Positions 1 to 7,382 of a DNA stretch of 64,000 bases are shown here, piece by piece (within the stretch, counting starts at the first letter, position 1; each line of letters begins with the position of its first letter). The notes under the pieces were generated by a model. It was not told the DNA's origin. It saw only the letters and a program-made list of their open reading frames with translations, and ran no database searches. Made by a program: the position numbers and the translations under genes. The stretch is from Bifidobacterium sp. B4142 (lineage in GTDB: Bacteria; Actinomycetota; Actinomycetes; Actinomycetales; Bifidobacteriaceae): NCBI RefSeq assembly GCF_026537325.1, contig NZ_JAFNMJ010000001.1:558001-622000 (forward strand), written 5' to 3'.

Positions 1-4
1 TGCA

Positions 5-724
5 ATGGCTGACGGGGAGCGGATCTGCAAGGACTGCCAGCGGGTCCTCGCAGCCGACCTCGGCTACATGTGCGACCGGATGGACGACCTCTACCAGGTC
101 GCCACCAGGCAGGCCAGGCCCGGACCCAAGCAACTCGCCAAAGGCAGCATCGGTCCACGAGCCACCAACCCCGACCCGCTCAGGGAGGACGCATGGGGAT
201 ACTACCAGTACTTCCGCCAGTTCTACACCGCCCTCGTGCCGGCAGGAACACCCAGGCAGACCGGCAGGTCCCTGCTCCTGGAAGGCGTGCCCTCGCTCGC
301 CCGCAACCGGTCCGCTCCGGCCATCCAAAAGCAGATGCGCCAGGCTGCGGACTCGGTCAAGCGCATCTTCGACTGGGAGTCTGAGAAGCGTCGCGGGGGC
401 TGGTGCCAGGCATGCAGCGCCATCCTCTGGGTGCTCGACAAGTCCCAATACGCCATCTGCCCGCAATGCGGCCAATTGAACGACCTGGCGGAGACCCGGA
501 AGACCCAGCGAGACTGGCTCATGGACTCCTACCAGGAAGGCACGTCAGGCGAGATAGCGCAACTGCTCACCCAATGCGGGTACAAGGTCAGCGCACGCAC
601 CATTCGGTACTGGGCGCAGAAAGGCTACATCAGCCGACAGGAAGGCAGCCAAGGGCTCGACGTGTACCGGGTCGGGGACATCATTGCCATGATCGAGAAA
701 GACACACCAGCGAGCGCGGCTTGA
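5..724 (+). CDS. Phage zinc-ribbon and MerR-like HTH protein
   Basis: A 239-residue protein at the left edge; the ATG lies only 4 bases into the window, so a longer upstream start cannot be excluded. It has an early Cys pair (C8, C11) and a clear zinc ribbon formed by C134/C137 and C152/C155. The C-terminal 60 residues (about 180-225) resemble a MerR-type winged helix, with a GEIAQLL helix followed by ARTIRYWAQKGYI. This suggests a DNA-binding protein. The position ahead of the late genes fits a regulator of late transcription or packaging, but that is inference. Composition is high-GC like the late operon and unlike the cargo gene that follows. Confidence 0.7.
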   Translation: MADGERICKDCQRVLAADLGYMCDRMDDLYQVATRQARPGPKQLAKGSIGPRATNPDPLREDAWGYYQYFRQFYTALVPAGTPRQTGRSLLLEGVPSLARNRSAPAIQKQMRQAADSVKRIFDWESEKRRGGWCQACSAILWVLDKSQYAICPQCGQLNDLAETRKTQRDWLMDSYQEGTSGEIAQLLTQCGYKVSARTIRYWAQKGYISRQEGSQGLDVYRVGDIIAMIEKDTPASAA

Positions 725-760
725 CATATCCGGCTTTGCCGCTACTATATGTTATAGTTG
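721..760 (+). promoter_or_regulatory. Predicted sigma-70 promoter overlapping an inverted repeat
   Basis: TTGACA (721-726, overlapping the stop codon of the preceding gene) and TACTAT (744-749) are separated by 17 bases. The -10 lies inside a near-perfect inverted repeat, CTACTATA (742-749), TGT, TATAGTTG (753-760). The half-site CTACTATA recurs in the palindrome at 2317-2349, so a common repressor is plausible. Transcription would run into the hairpin at 772-799 and then against the cargo gene at 804-1655; no rightward gene starts before 2376. Confidence 0.5.
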
Positions 761-771
761 ATTTTTAGTGT

Positions 772-799
772 AAGGGTCGGGCAGAGATGTCCGGCCCTT
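772..799. terminator. Hairpin between converging genes
   Basis: AAGGGTCGG (772-780) pairs with CCGGCCCTT (791-799) with one G-T wobble and a 10-base loop. There is no strong T-run on either side, so it is at best a weak bidirectional terminator between the zinc-ribbon gene and the inverted cargo gene. Confidence 0.4.
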
Positions 800-803
800 G
801 TCA

Positions 804-1655
804 TTATCGAGGCTTTTTGAGTGAATTGACAGCTTTTGAGAGTTTGTCCTGAAGTGCCTCTAATCCCTCCCCGTTCTTTAGATATTCGATTCTTCTCATG
901 TGTGCTATATCGAAGGGAGTTTTTTCGCTTGGTGTGCTAGTTATTAAAATTGTCGGCTTTTCCAATGCAGCTGCATAACCAACCTCATAGCAAACATTTG
1001 CATTTAAACCACTCATATCTGCGATTACGTATGCGGAATTCCGTATTAACTTATGAATCTCATCGGGAATGCTAGCTGGACCGTAGTTATCGTCAACACG
1101 CTTGGCTTGGAACCCTGATTCTTTGCATACGCGTCTAATTACTTCCAAAGTATCGTCAAAATCTTTAAAAGGCATCATAATCGCAATGCAATCATTATCT
1201 AATTCGTCAGCATGTGTGGAGAGGGTCTTCTTAGCTGATTTGACATCGACTGGTTGCTGATCCTCTTGCTTCAAGTTAAGAATCTCTCTTACTGTATTAA
1301 ACAAATCAATATTCTTCACAGCCCAATGTGTACGCTTGTTCTCCCAACTACCGGAATCAATGCCGAACCGTAGCATATGTTGATAAAGAAGGCTTGCTGG
1401 GAATTCAGGGAACTGACTTGACTGAACAATCTCATTGCGATTATTAGGGTTTAGGTAGCCTACGTGGACCGGAGCGTCTGAAGCGCTATCAAATTCCTCG
1501 ACTAAAAGCGTGGGTAGTTTATCAAGCTTAGGGAAATCTATCGCACCCTCTGTTGTTTTGAACTGTTCCTTTATTTTGGGGTCAGTATATTCAAGCATTC
1601 GATATAAACTAATGTCTTCAATTTTCCCACTAATGCTGATAATCAAGTTGTACAT
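804..1655 (-). CDS. TIR/deoxyribosyltransferase-like cargo protein
   Basis: A 283-residue protein encoded opposite to the late genes in visibly AT-rich DNA. The C-terminal domain (about 150-283) has a beta strand ending in MMPF (160-163), the segment IRNSAYVIADMSG (204-216), then YEVGYA (223-228) with Glu224. This arrangement is known from the nucleoside 2-deoxyribosyltransferase-like/TIR-like superfamily, where the equivalent Glu attacks N-glycosidic bonds of nucleotides or NAD. The N-terminal 145 residues are unrecognised and could sense a trigger. ATG start with an AAGGG-like ribosome site. A phage-borne defence or superinfection-exclusion gene is plausible; a housekeeping nucleotide-binding role is the alternative. 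No partner gene is adjacent. Confidence 0.65.
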   Translation of the reverse strand: MYNLIISISGKIEDISLYRMLEYTDPKIKEQFKTTEGAIDFPKLDKLPTLLVEEFDSASDAPVHVGYLNPNNRNEIVQSSQFPEFPASLLYQHMLRFGIDSGSWENKRTHWAVKNIDLFNTVREILNLKQEDQQPVDVKSAKKTLSTHADELDNDCIAIMMPFKDFDDTLEVIRRVCKESGFQAKRVDDNYGPASIPDEIHKLIRNSAYVIADMSGLNANVCYEVGYAAALEKPTILITSTPSEKTPFDIAHMRRIEYLKNGEGLEALQDKLSKAVNSLKKPR

Positions 1656-1766
1656 TTGCTTACCCTTTTAAGTATCATCTGTATACGGCTGAACCTATTG
1701 CCCGTATTCCACTTGCCCGGCCACGCCAAAACTTACTCTTCTTCGCATGGACGCGAGCCGGGCAAC

Positions 1767-1961
1767 CTACGTTTTGCGCGGCCTGCCGCCGCCGACTCCT
1801 CGGCCAGGCCTGGCGGCGTTCCACGCGTCGATGGTCTTCTCGCTCCAACCCCGGGTCCTGCCTATCAGCACGTCCGGGTCGGGCAGGTGCAGGCCGCCCA
1901 GCGCCCCTGTGGTGATGCCGAGCCGCTGGGCCACCTGGGTGAACGACAGGTATGTTCTCAC
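1767..1961 (-). CDS. AlpA-like small helix-turn-helix protein
   Basis: 64 residues from a GTG start. The N-terminal half (SFTQVAQRLGITTGAL) has the fold of a small helix-turn-helix domain, and the protein ends in a Gly/Arg-rich tail. The GTG overlaps the TGA of the upstream 53-residue gene by 4 bases (GTGA), so the two are probably translationally coupled. A small phage regulator or excisionase-like protein is likely; the target is unknown. Confidence 0.6.
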   Translation of the reverse strand: MRTYLSFTQVAQRLGITTGALGGLHLPDPDVLIGRTRGWSEKTIDAWNAARPGRGVGGGRPRKT

Positions 1962-2119
1962 TGTCTGTCTCCCAGCAGTCCGGCAGCCAGACCGAACAGG
2001 CCGGCGGCGATGGCCATCAGGTAGCCGAAGCGACTCACCTGTGCGAGCGCGACCGTCAGGGCGGCGAAGGCGGCCGACAGCACGCCGAATGTGATGGATA
2101 GCTTCCTCATGATGCTCAT
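1958..2119 (-). CDS. Small two-helix membrane protein
   Basis: A 53-residue ORF starting at ATG 2119 and ending in TGA at 1958-1960. Residues 6-28 and 31-50 are strongly hydrophobic (for example FGVLSAAFAALTVALA), with basic residues at the N-terminus and between the helices. It lies in a leftward cluster between the 36-residue gene and the HTH gene, overlapping the latter by 4 bases. Size and topology resemble small phage membrane proteins such as holin-like or exclusion proteins, but no family is recognisable. Confidence 0.5.
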   Translation of the reverse strand: MSIMRKLSITFGVLSAAFAALTVALAQVSRFGYLMAIAAGLFGLAAGLLGDRQ

Positions 2120-2143
2120 GGAGCCTGTATGATGGATGGGACG

Positions 2144-2174
2144 GGGTTCCGGCCCCTATCGCTGGCCGGAACCC
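2144..2174. terminator. Perfect 11-bp stem-loop in the leftward small-gene cluster
   Basis: GGGTTCCGGCC (2144-2154) and GGCCGGAACCC (2164-2174) form a perfect stem with a 9-base loop, 4 bases past the stop of the 36-residue gene on the minus strand. It lacks a T-tract, so it may attenuate transcription or shape expression of the downstream small genes rather than terminate fully. Confidence 0.5.
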
Positions 2175-2178
2175 TGCT

Positions 2179-2289
2179 CTACTTTTTGCGGCTGTCGTGC
2201 CATGCCCGGTATGCGATGTAGGCGCTGAACGCCGAGACCAGGTTGCCGACCGCCGTCATGAAGAGCGTCGCCCAATCCTTGAACTCCAT
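2179..2289 (-). CDS. 36-residue membrane peptide
   Basis: A very small ORF (ATG at 2289, TAG at 2179-2181) supported by an excellent Shine-Dalgarno sequence (AAAGGAGGTGATTCC just before the ATG). The peptide begins MEFKDWATLFMTAVGNLVSA and has one hydrophobic segment followed by a basic tail ending in SRKK. It is the first gene of the leftward cluster and lies next to the palindromic control region at 2317-2349. Similar tiny genes in phages encode holin-like or toxin-like peptides; the function here is unknown. Confidence 0.55.
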   Translation of the reverse strand: MEFKDWATLFMTAVGNLVSAFSAYIAYRAWHDSRKK

Positions 2290-2316
2290 GGAATCACCTC
2301 CTTTCCGTTAACAATT

Positions 2317-2349
2317 ACTACTATAGCACAGCTATTAAAGTATAGTAGT
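2317..2349. promoter_or_regulatory. Palindromic operator between divergent genes
   Basis: ACTACTATA (2317-2325) and TATAGTAGT (2341-2349) are a perfect 9-base inverted repeat 15 bases apart. Inside lies a second perfect repeat, ATAGC-ACA-GCTAT (2323-2335). The site sits between the leftward 36-residue gene and the rightward 74-residue gene in otherwise unusually AT-rich sequence, and shares the half-site CTACTATA with 742-749. It is probably a divergent promoter region with an operator. Confidence 0.5.
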
Positions 2350-2375
2350 GCGACACGCCGAGAAAGGCTGGAATC

Positions 2376-2600
2376 ATGCGGGGAAACAACATCAAGCACA
2401 ACATGGCCAGACAACCCCAAGAGCGTAAACAGGCGGGCGACCTGCACGCCATCGCGCACCAGCTCACCCGAATAGCAGACACCATGCAAGGCCAAGGCAT
2501 GCAGGTCACACGCGAGGACGCGCTCAAAGCATGGCCGCTACGCATGTACGAGGACGAATACCTCAACGCGTTGCAGACCCTCGGCATCGAGCTGCTCTGA
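2376..2600 (+). CDS. Small phage protein, unknown
   Basis: 74 residues, rich in charged and amphipathic segments, with no recognisable motif. Its TGA stop (2598-2600) shares a base with the ATG of the HNH endonuclease gene, so the two are coupled. It is the first rightward gene after the operator and probably opens the packaging/late transcript. Function is not recognised. Confidence 0.6.
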   Translation: MRGNNIKHNMARQPQERKQAGDLHAIAHQLTRIADTMQGQGMQVTREDALKAWPLRMYEDEYLNALQTLGIELL

Positions 2601-2986
2601 TGCCCACCAGGCCACAAGGACGCTGCACCAGGCAAGGCTGCACAGCCAAAGCCGTCAAGGACGGCAGATGCGCCGACCATCAAAGGCCGGCATGGAGCAC
2701 GCCATCAGCCCACACCAGACGGACCGACCCCACCGCATGGAGACAGGCCAGGGCCCTCGCCCTCGACCGTGACCGACACCGGTGCGTCAGATGCGGCAAG
2801 CCGGCCACCGAAGTCGACCACATCTGGGAGATAGCCGACGGCGGCAGCCTCTACGACCTCGCCAACCTGCAAAGCCTGTGCCACGACTGTCACCACGCCA
2901 AGACCATCAGCAGTAGGCGCAAACGGCACGGGGCCGACCATGGTCCCGGATTAGCGGCAAGGATCTTCGACCAGCTCGACCAGTGA
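2600..2986 (+). CDS. HNH endonuclease
   Basis: 128 residues when started at the ATG overlapping the previous stop (TGATG). An N-terminal Cys/His cluster (C9, C14, C24, H27) precedes a classical HNH fold: C62/C65, the EVDHIWE motif with D73-H74, N89, and C94/C97 followed by H98-H99. HNH proteins beside terminase genes are known in cos-type phages to assist terminase in cutting cos, as HK97 gp74 does, and this gene is placed just before terS. Longer in-frame upstream starts exist but would overlap the preceding gene. Confidence 0.9.
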   Translation: MPTRPQGRCTRQGCTAKAVKDGRCADHQRPAWSTPSAHTRRTDPTAWRQARALALDRDRHRCVRCGKPATEVDHIWEIADGGSLYDLANLQSLCHDCHHAKTISSRRKRHGADHGPGLAARIFDQLDQ

Positions 2987-3115
2987 CCACCCACAGGGGT
3001 AGGGGGTCTGAATCATGGACAAAGTCCACGGCCATCCGCGCCGCCGAAACTCGGATTTTCGCGTCTCAGGTTTTCGTTTTCGTTTTTAGCCTGTTTTGGC
3101 CTGATTGGAGGGATC
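2987..3115. other. Candidate cos region
   Basis: The 129-base gap between the HNH gene and terS holds no gene. It contains a GGGGTAGGGGG run near 2996-3006 and a TTTTCG-TTTTCG-TTTTT direct repeat near 3070-3090. In cos phages with this HNH-TerS-TerL order the cohesive-end site lies here; the assignment rests on gene order only. Confidence 0.3.
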
Positions 3116-3598
3116 ATGGGCCGCAGAGGACCATCACCAACTCCGGTGAAGCTCAGATTGATCAATGGCAGGGGAGAGGACCGTGATTCGGGCGGACGGA
3201 AGGTCGGGCAGGCTCCTGAGTTTGCTCGCGAGCGGCCGAAGATGCCCTCCTACATGCCGAGCGCCGCTAAAAGCACCTGGAAGCAGGTGGTCGACGCTTT
3301 GGACCGGCTGGGGATACTCAAGAAGGTCGACGGCCCGAGCCTCGAGGCCTATTGCACGGCGGTCTGGCAGATGCGCGAGGCGGTCAAGGAGCTGCAGGCG
3401 AACGGTGGCCTTTCGGTGGTGACCGACAGCGGGGTGCCCAAGCCCCATCCTGCGGTGAGCGCGTTGAAGGCGGCCCGTTCCGACATCCATACGTTCGCCC
3501 GTGACTTCGGGCTGAACCCTGCGGCGGAAGGGGACATAGCGGGATTGGGTGATGATGATGGCGACCAGGAAGCGAACCCTTTCGCCATGCCTGCCTGA
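3116..3598 (+). CDS. terS: Terminase small subunit, P27 family
   Basis: 160 residues. The N-terminus (MGRRGPSPTPVKLRLINGR) is characteristic of P27-family small terminases, which recognise phage DNA and recruit the large subunit for packaging. The middle (about 45-110) is helical with a LEAYCTAVWQMREA segment, and the end is acidic (GDDDGDQEAN). The 3' end overlaps the terL start by about 50 bases. Preceded by an AGGGATC ribosome site. Confidence 0.9.
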   Translation: MGRRGPSPTPVKLRLINGRGEDRDSGGRKVGQAPEFARERPKMPSYMPSAAKSTWKQVVDALDRLGILKKVDGPSLEAYCTAVWQMREAVKELQANGGLSVVTDSGVPKPHPAVSALKAARSDIHTFARDFGLNPAAEGDIAGLGDDDGDQEANPFAMPA

Positions 3599-5339
3599 CC
3601 CCTACAGGCTCTCCGATGACTTCGAGATGCCTTCGGATGACGACCTCCGGCGTTTGAAGCTGTCGCCGGAGGTCGCATGGTACATGCTCTCCCGTGGGAT
3701 CAGCCTCCCCGAGCAGTGGCAGACCCCGAAGATCAAGACCGCCGAACCGCGCAACGAGGAGGGAGCCTACTTCGACCCTGTGCGGGTCGACCGGGTGCTC
3801 ATGTCCTTCCACGTGCTCCGGCACACGCAAGGCAAATGGGCCGGCCGGCACTTGGACCCCGCGTCCTGGCAGATCGCATGGATCCTGGCCCCGGTGTTCG
3901 GCTGGGTGCGTGAGAATTCCGACGGGCAGACGGTGCGCATCATCCATGACCTGTATGTGGACGTGCCCAGGAAGAACGGCAAGTCCACCCTCTCGGGCGG
4001 GATCGCCGTGTACATGCTGGGGGCCGACGGGGAGGAGGGCGCTCAGGTGGTGTGCGCCGCGTCCACCGAGCATCAGGCTGGTTTTGTCTTCCAGCCGGTC
4101 AAGCAGCTGGTCGAAAAAACCCCGGCTTTGAAGGGCGTGATGAAAGCGCATCAGAAGCGCATCGTGCACATGGCTTCCGGCAGCTACATGGAGGTCATCA
4201 GCTCCGCCGCCGATGCGGCCCACGGCATGAACCTGCACTGTTTCATCTGCGACGAGCTGCACGTGTACAAGACCCCGGACCTGGTGCGCACCCTGGAGAC
4301 GGGGCGAGGCTCGCGCACCCAGCCGCTGGGCGTGAGGATCACTACTCCTGATGCGGGCAAGTCAGGCACCATCTACGACGAGACCCGCCACTATGTGGAG
4401 CAGCTCGCCGCCGGAACCATCAAGGACCAGTCCTGGTACGGGGTCGTCTGGGGCGCTGACGAGGACGACGACCCTTTCGCGGTGGAAACGCAGATGAAAG
4501 CCAACCCCGGCTACGGAGTGTCCCCGTCCGCCGACTACCTGCAGGAGGCGGCAAGGAGGGCGAAGAACTCGCCCGCCGAACTGGCCAACTACCTTCGCCT
4601 CCACCTGGGCATCCGCACCAAGCAGGAGACCAGGTTTTTGACCTTGAAAGCCTGGGACCGCAACGCCGGCAAGGTCGACGAACAGGCACTCGCGGGCAGG
4701 GAATGCTATGGGGGGTGGGACCTGGGGTCCGTGTCCGACTTGACGGCATGGTGCCTGCTCTTCCCGGAGGGGGAGGGGTACGCCTGCCGGATGCGTTTCT
4801 GGTGCCCAGAGGCGGTGGTGGACGACCTGGACCGCAGGACCTCCGGCAATGCCAGCGTGTGGGTGCGTGACGGCTACCTGGTGCCCACGCCTGGCGACGT
4901 GACCGACTACTCGTACATCGAGCAGCAGATCCGCGCCGACCTGGAGGCTTATGAGATCCAGACCATCGGTTATGACCCGTGGAACGCCACCCAGGTGGTC
5001 AACGACCTGGAGGAGCAGGGCCTGTCCGTGGACCGTCTGACACCGGTCAGGCAGGGGTTCAAGACCTTGAGCCCGGTGCTCAAGGAGCTGCAGCGGCTTC
5101 TCCTGACCGGCTCCGAGGAGCATCCGCTCTTCCAGCACGGCGGCAACCCGGTCCTGCGGTGGAACGTGGACAACCTGGCCGTGAAAAGCGACGAGAACGG
5201 CAACGTGCAGCCGAACAAGCATGACTCCCGGGACAAGATCGACGGGGTGGCGGCTATCTGCGACGCGCTCTCCGAGGCCATGACCCGCAGGAAGAGCGTG
5301 AAACCCAACCCCTACGCCTCGCACGGGCTGTACGCATAA
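3549..5339 (+). CDS. terL: Terminase large subunit
   Basis: 596 residues, the usual size. The ATPase domain has Walker A PRKNGKST (140-147) and a Walker B-like CFICDEL (about 231-237). The C-terminal nuclease half contains GWDLGSVSD and YDPWNATQVV, typical acidic positions of the RNase H-like nuclease. It packages DNA into proheads. The first possible start is GTG at 3549, immediately followed by three ATG codons at 3552-3560, so the true start may be a few codons downstream. Ends 10 bases before portal. Confidence 0.95.
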   Translation: MMMMATRKRTLSPCLPDPYRLSDDFEMPSDDDLRRLKLSPEVAWYMLSRGISLPEQWQTPKIKTAEPRNEEGAYFDPVRVDRVLMSFHVLRHTQGKWAGRHLDPASWQIAWILAPVFGWVRENSDGQTVRIIHDLYVDVPRKNGKSTLSGGIAVYMLGADGEEGAQVVCAASTEHQAGFVFQPVKQLVEKTPALKGVMKAHQKRIVHMASGSYMEVISSAADAAHGMNLHCFICDELHVYKTPDLVRTLETGRGSRTQPLGVRITTPDAGKSGTIYDETRHYVEQLAAGTIKDQSWYGVVWGADEDDDPFAVETQMKANPGYGVSPSADYLQEAARRAKNSPAELANYLRLHLGIRTKQETRFLTLKAWDRNAGKVDEQALAGRECYGGWDLGSVSDLTAWCLLFPEGEGYACRMRFWCPEAVVDDLDRRTSGNASVWVRDGYLVPTPGDVTDYSYIEQQIRADLEAYEIQTIGYDPWNATQVVNDLEEQGLSVDRLTPVRQGFKTLSPVLKELQRLLLTGSEEHPLFQHGGNPVLRWNVDNLAVKSDENGNVQPNKHDSRDKIDGVAAICDALSEAMTRRKSVKPNPYASHGLYA

Positions 5340-5349
5340 GGAGGACGGC

Positions 5350-6612
5350 ATGATCTGGCCATTTGACCGGCATAAGCACGTCGAAAAGTCCGTCCAGGGC
5401 TTCCAGTCCGGCACCGTGCGGGGCAGGTGGTACGTGGTCGACCCCGGCATGCCCCTGTCGGCGAACACGGAGGCCATGAGCGTGTTCGCCACCCAGCCTT
5501 CCGTGCGCAAGACCGTGGAGTTCATCGCAAGGAACGCGGCCAGGATACCGATGAAGGTGTACCGGCGAGACGGGGACAACGACAGGCCCGTGGTCAGCAC
5601 GGGACCCCTCTACGACCTGGTCAAATACCCCACCGTGTACCACGGGGCCTACCGGTTCTGGTTCGACGTGATCTGCGACATGCTCGTCTACGACCGGTTC
5701 GCCGTCAAGCTTCTGCCCTCCGCCACGTCCAGAAGCGGGTGGGAGCTGTACCGGCTGCCCGCCTACACCTGGCGGTTCACCTGGACCGGCTACGAGGACG
5801 TGCACGGCATCCAGCTGTCCACGGCGGACGCCGGCAGCACCACGATAGGCCTGGACGGCGTCCTGTGGGACAAGGGGTACGGCAGCGCCAATGGTGTCAG
5901 CCCCATGCAGACGCTCGGCCAGACGCTGCGCGAGTATGCGCAGTCGGTCAAATGGCGTCAGGCCATCTGGAGGAACGGGGCCCGCATCCCTGGCATCTTC
6001 GCCATGGACGCCGATATGGAGCCGTTGAAGCCCGAAGCGCAGAAACGCCTGGAAGAGGACATTTCGGACTATTTGGAGCATGGCGGCAAGGAGGGCCGTT
6101 CGCCGGTCCTGCAGGGCATCCACTGGGAGAAGGTCGAGGCGTTCAGCCCCAAGGACGCGCAGGAGGTCGAGGGGCGCACCCTCGCCGACATCGAGGTGGC
6201 GTCAGCCTACCATGTGCCGCCCGAGATGGTCGGGGCCAGGGAGGCCAACTATTCCTCCACCCAAGCGTTCCGCGACTCCCTGTACAAGGAGACCCTCGGG
6301 CCCATCTTCACGCAGCTGGAGCAGGCCTTCAACGCGCAGATCGTCCCCCTGGTGGCCGACGACCCGCGCGAATACGTGGAGTTCGACCTCAACGCGGCCC
6401 TGCGCGGCAGCTTCCAGGAGCAGGCCGAGATCCTGCAGAAGGCCGTCGGCGGACCCTACATGAGCATCAACGAAGGCCGCAAGGAGCTGGGACACCCCTC
6501 ACTCGGACCCGAATACGACAAGATCCTCGACCTGCTGAACACGAGGCGGGGCGGCGGGACGCAGGCCGACCCGACCGATTCGGGGTCGCAGAACATCGGA
6601 GGCAGCGAATGA
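5350..6612 (+). CDS. Portal protein, HK97 family
   Basis: 420 residues. It forms the ring through which DNA enters the head. Family features include TVEFIARNAARIPMKVYRR near residue 60 and the conserved C-terminal stretch STQAFRDSLYKETLGP (about 302-317). Preceded by AAGGAGG. The stop overlaps the protease ATG (ATGA), indicating coupling. The C-terminus is Gly/Asp-rich. Confidence 0.93.
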   Translation: MIWPFDRHKHVEKSVQGFQSGTVRGRWYVVDPGMPLSANTEAMSVFATQPSVRKTVEFIARNAARIPMKVYRRDGDNDRPVVSTGPLYDLVKYPTVYHGAYRFWFDVICDMLVYDRFAVKLLPSATSRSGWELYRLPAYTWRFTWTGYEDVHGIQLSTADAGSTTIGLDGVLWDKGYGSANGVSPMQTLGQTLREYAQSVKWRQAIWRNGARIPGIFAMDADMEPLKPEAQKRLEEDISDYLEHGGKEGRSPVLQGIHWEKVEAFSPKDAQEVEGRTLADIEVASAYHVPPEMVGAREANYSSTQAFRDSLYKETLGPIFTQLEQAFNAQIVPLVADDPREYVEFDLNAALRGSFQEQAEILQKAVGGPYMSINEGRKELGHPSLGPEYDKILDLLNTRRGGGTQADPTDSGSQNIGGSE

Positions 6613-7382
6613 AACCGCACACCATGGAAAGAGCCGCCAGCGCCACATTGAAGAGCGTGGGCGACGAAGGCAGCCTCGGCAAGGGCCAGTTCACGGCCCT
6701 GGTGAGCGTCTTCGGCAACGTCGACAGCCTCGACGAGGTGGTCATGCCTGGCGCTTTCCGCGAGACCCTGGCCGCATGGCAGGCCAAAGGGGACCCCATA
6801 CCCGTGGTCTGGTCCCACCAGTGGGGCGACCCGATGGCCCACATCGGCGAGGTGCTGGAAGCCAAGGAGACCACGCAGGGGCTCGAGGTGACCGCCCAGC
6901 TGGACATGAGCAACCCCACCGCCGTGCAGGTCTTCAAACTCCTCAAGGACCGCAGGGTCAAGGAATTCTCATACGCCGGCGAGGAGTCCGACTTCAACGT
7001 CGTGGACGGACCTGACGGCAGGACCATCATCCAGGTCGGCAAGGTCGACCTGATCGAACTCGGCCCATGCCTGAAGGGTGCCAACCCTGCGACCATGCTC
7101 CTCTCTACGAAGGCTGCCCCGCCCGGCATGGACGGCGCGGAGGAAGGGCCGGACAAGGAAGGGGCCGACGACCCCATCGAGAGCACGGAGCAAGAACAGC
7201 CTGATGAGGGGCTGCAGGAGCTGGTGCGCAGGACCGTACAGGAAGAACTTGCCTCCCGATCCGCTCAGGCGGGCGGGGAGCGGCAGGATGACGCGGAACA
7301 GGCCGCGAAAGCCTGCACAGTGCCCGAACTGACCGCCTGGGCAACGGGAAACGAGATCAACCTCATGGAAGGAACACTATGA
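6609..7382 (+). CDS. Prohead protease, HK97 (S78) family
   Basis: 257 residues starting at the ATG that overlaps the portal stop. It matures the capsid by cleaving scaffold domains. The core shows the expected order: FGNVDSLDEVVMPGAF (35-50), WSHQWGDP with catalytic His70, and KEFSYAGEE with Ser121. The C-terminal third is acidic and low complexity, perhaps a scaffold-like tail. It overlaps the capsid gene by 4 bases. Confidence 0.92.
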   Translation: MKPHTMERAASATLKSVGDEGSLGKGQFTALVSVFGNVDSLDEVVMPGAFRETLAAWQAKGDPIPVVWSHQWGDPMAHIGEVLEAKETTQGLEVTAQLDMSNPTAVQVFKLLKDRRVKEFSYAGEESDFNVVDGPDGRTIIQVGKVDLIELGPCLKGANPATMLLSTKAAPPGMDGAEEGPDKEGADDPIESTEQEQPDEGLQELVRRTVQEELASRSAQAGGERQDDAEQAAKACTVPELTAWATGNEINLMEGTL

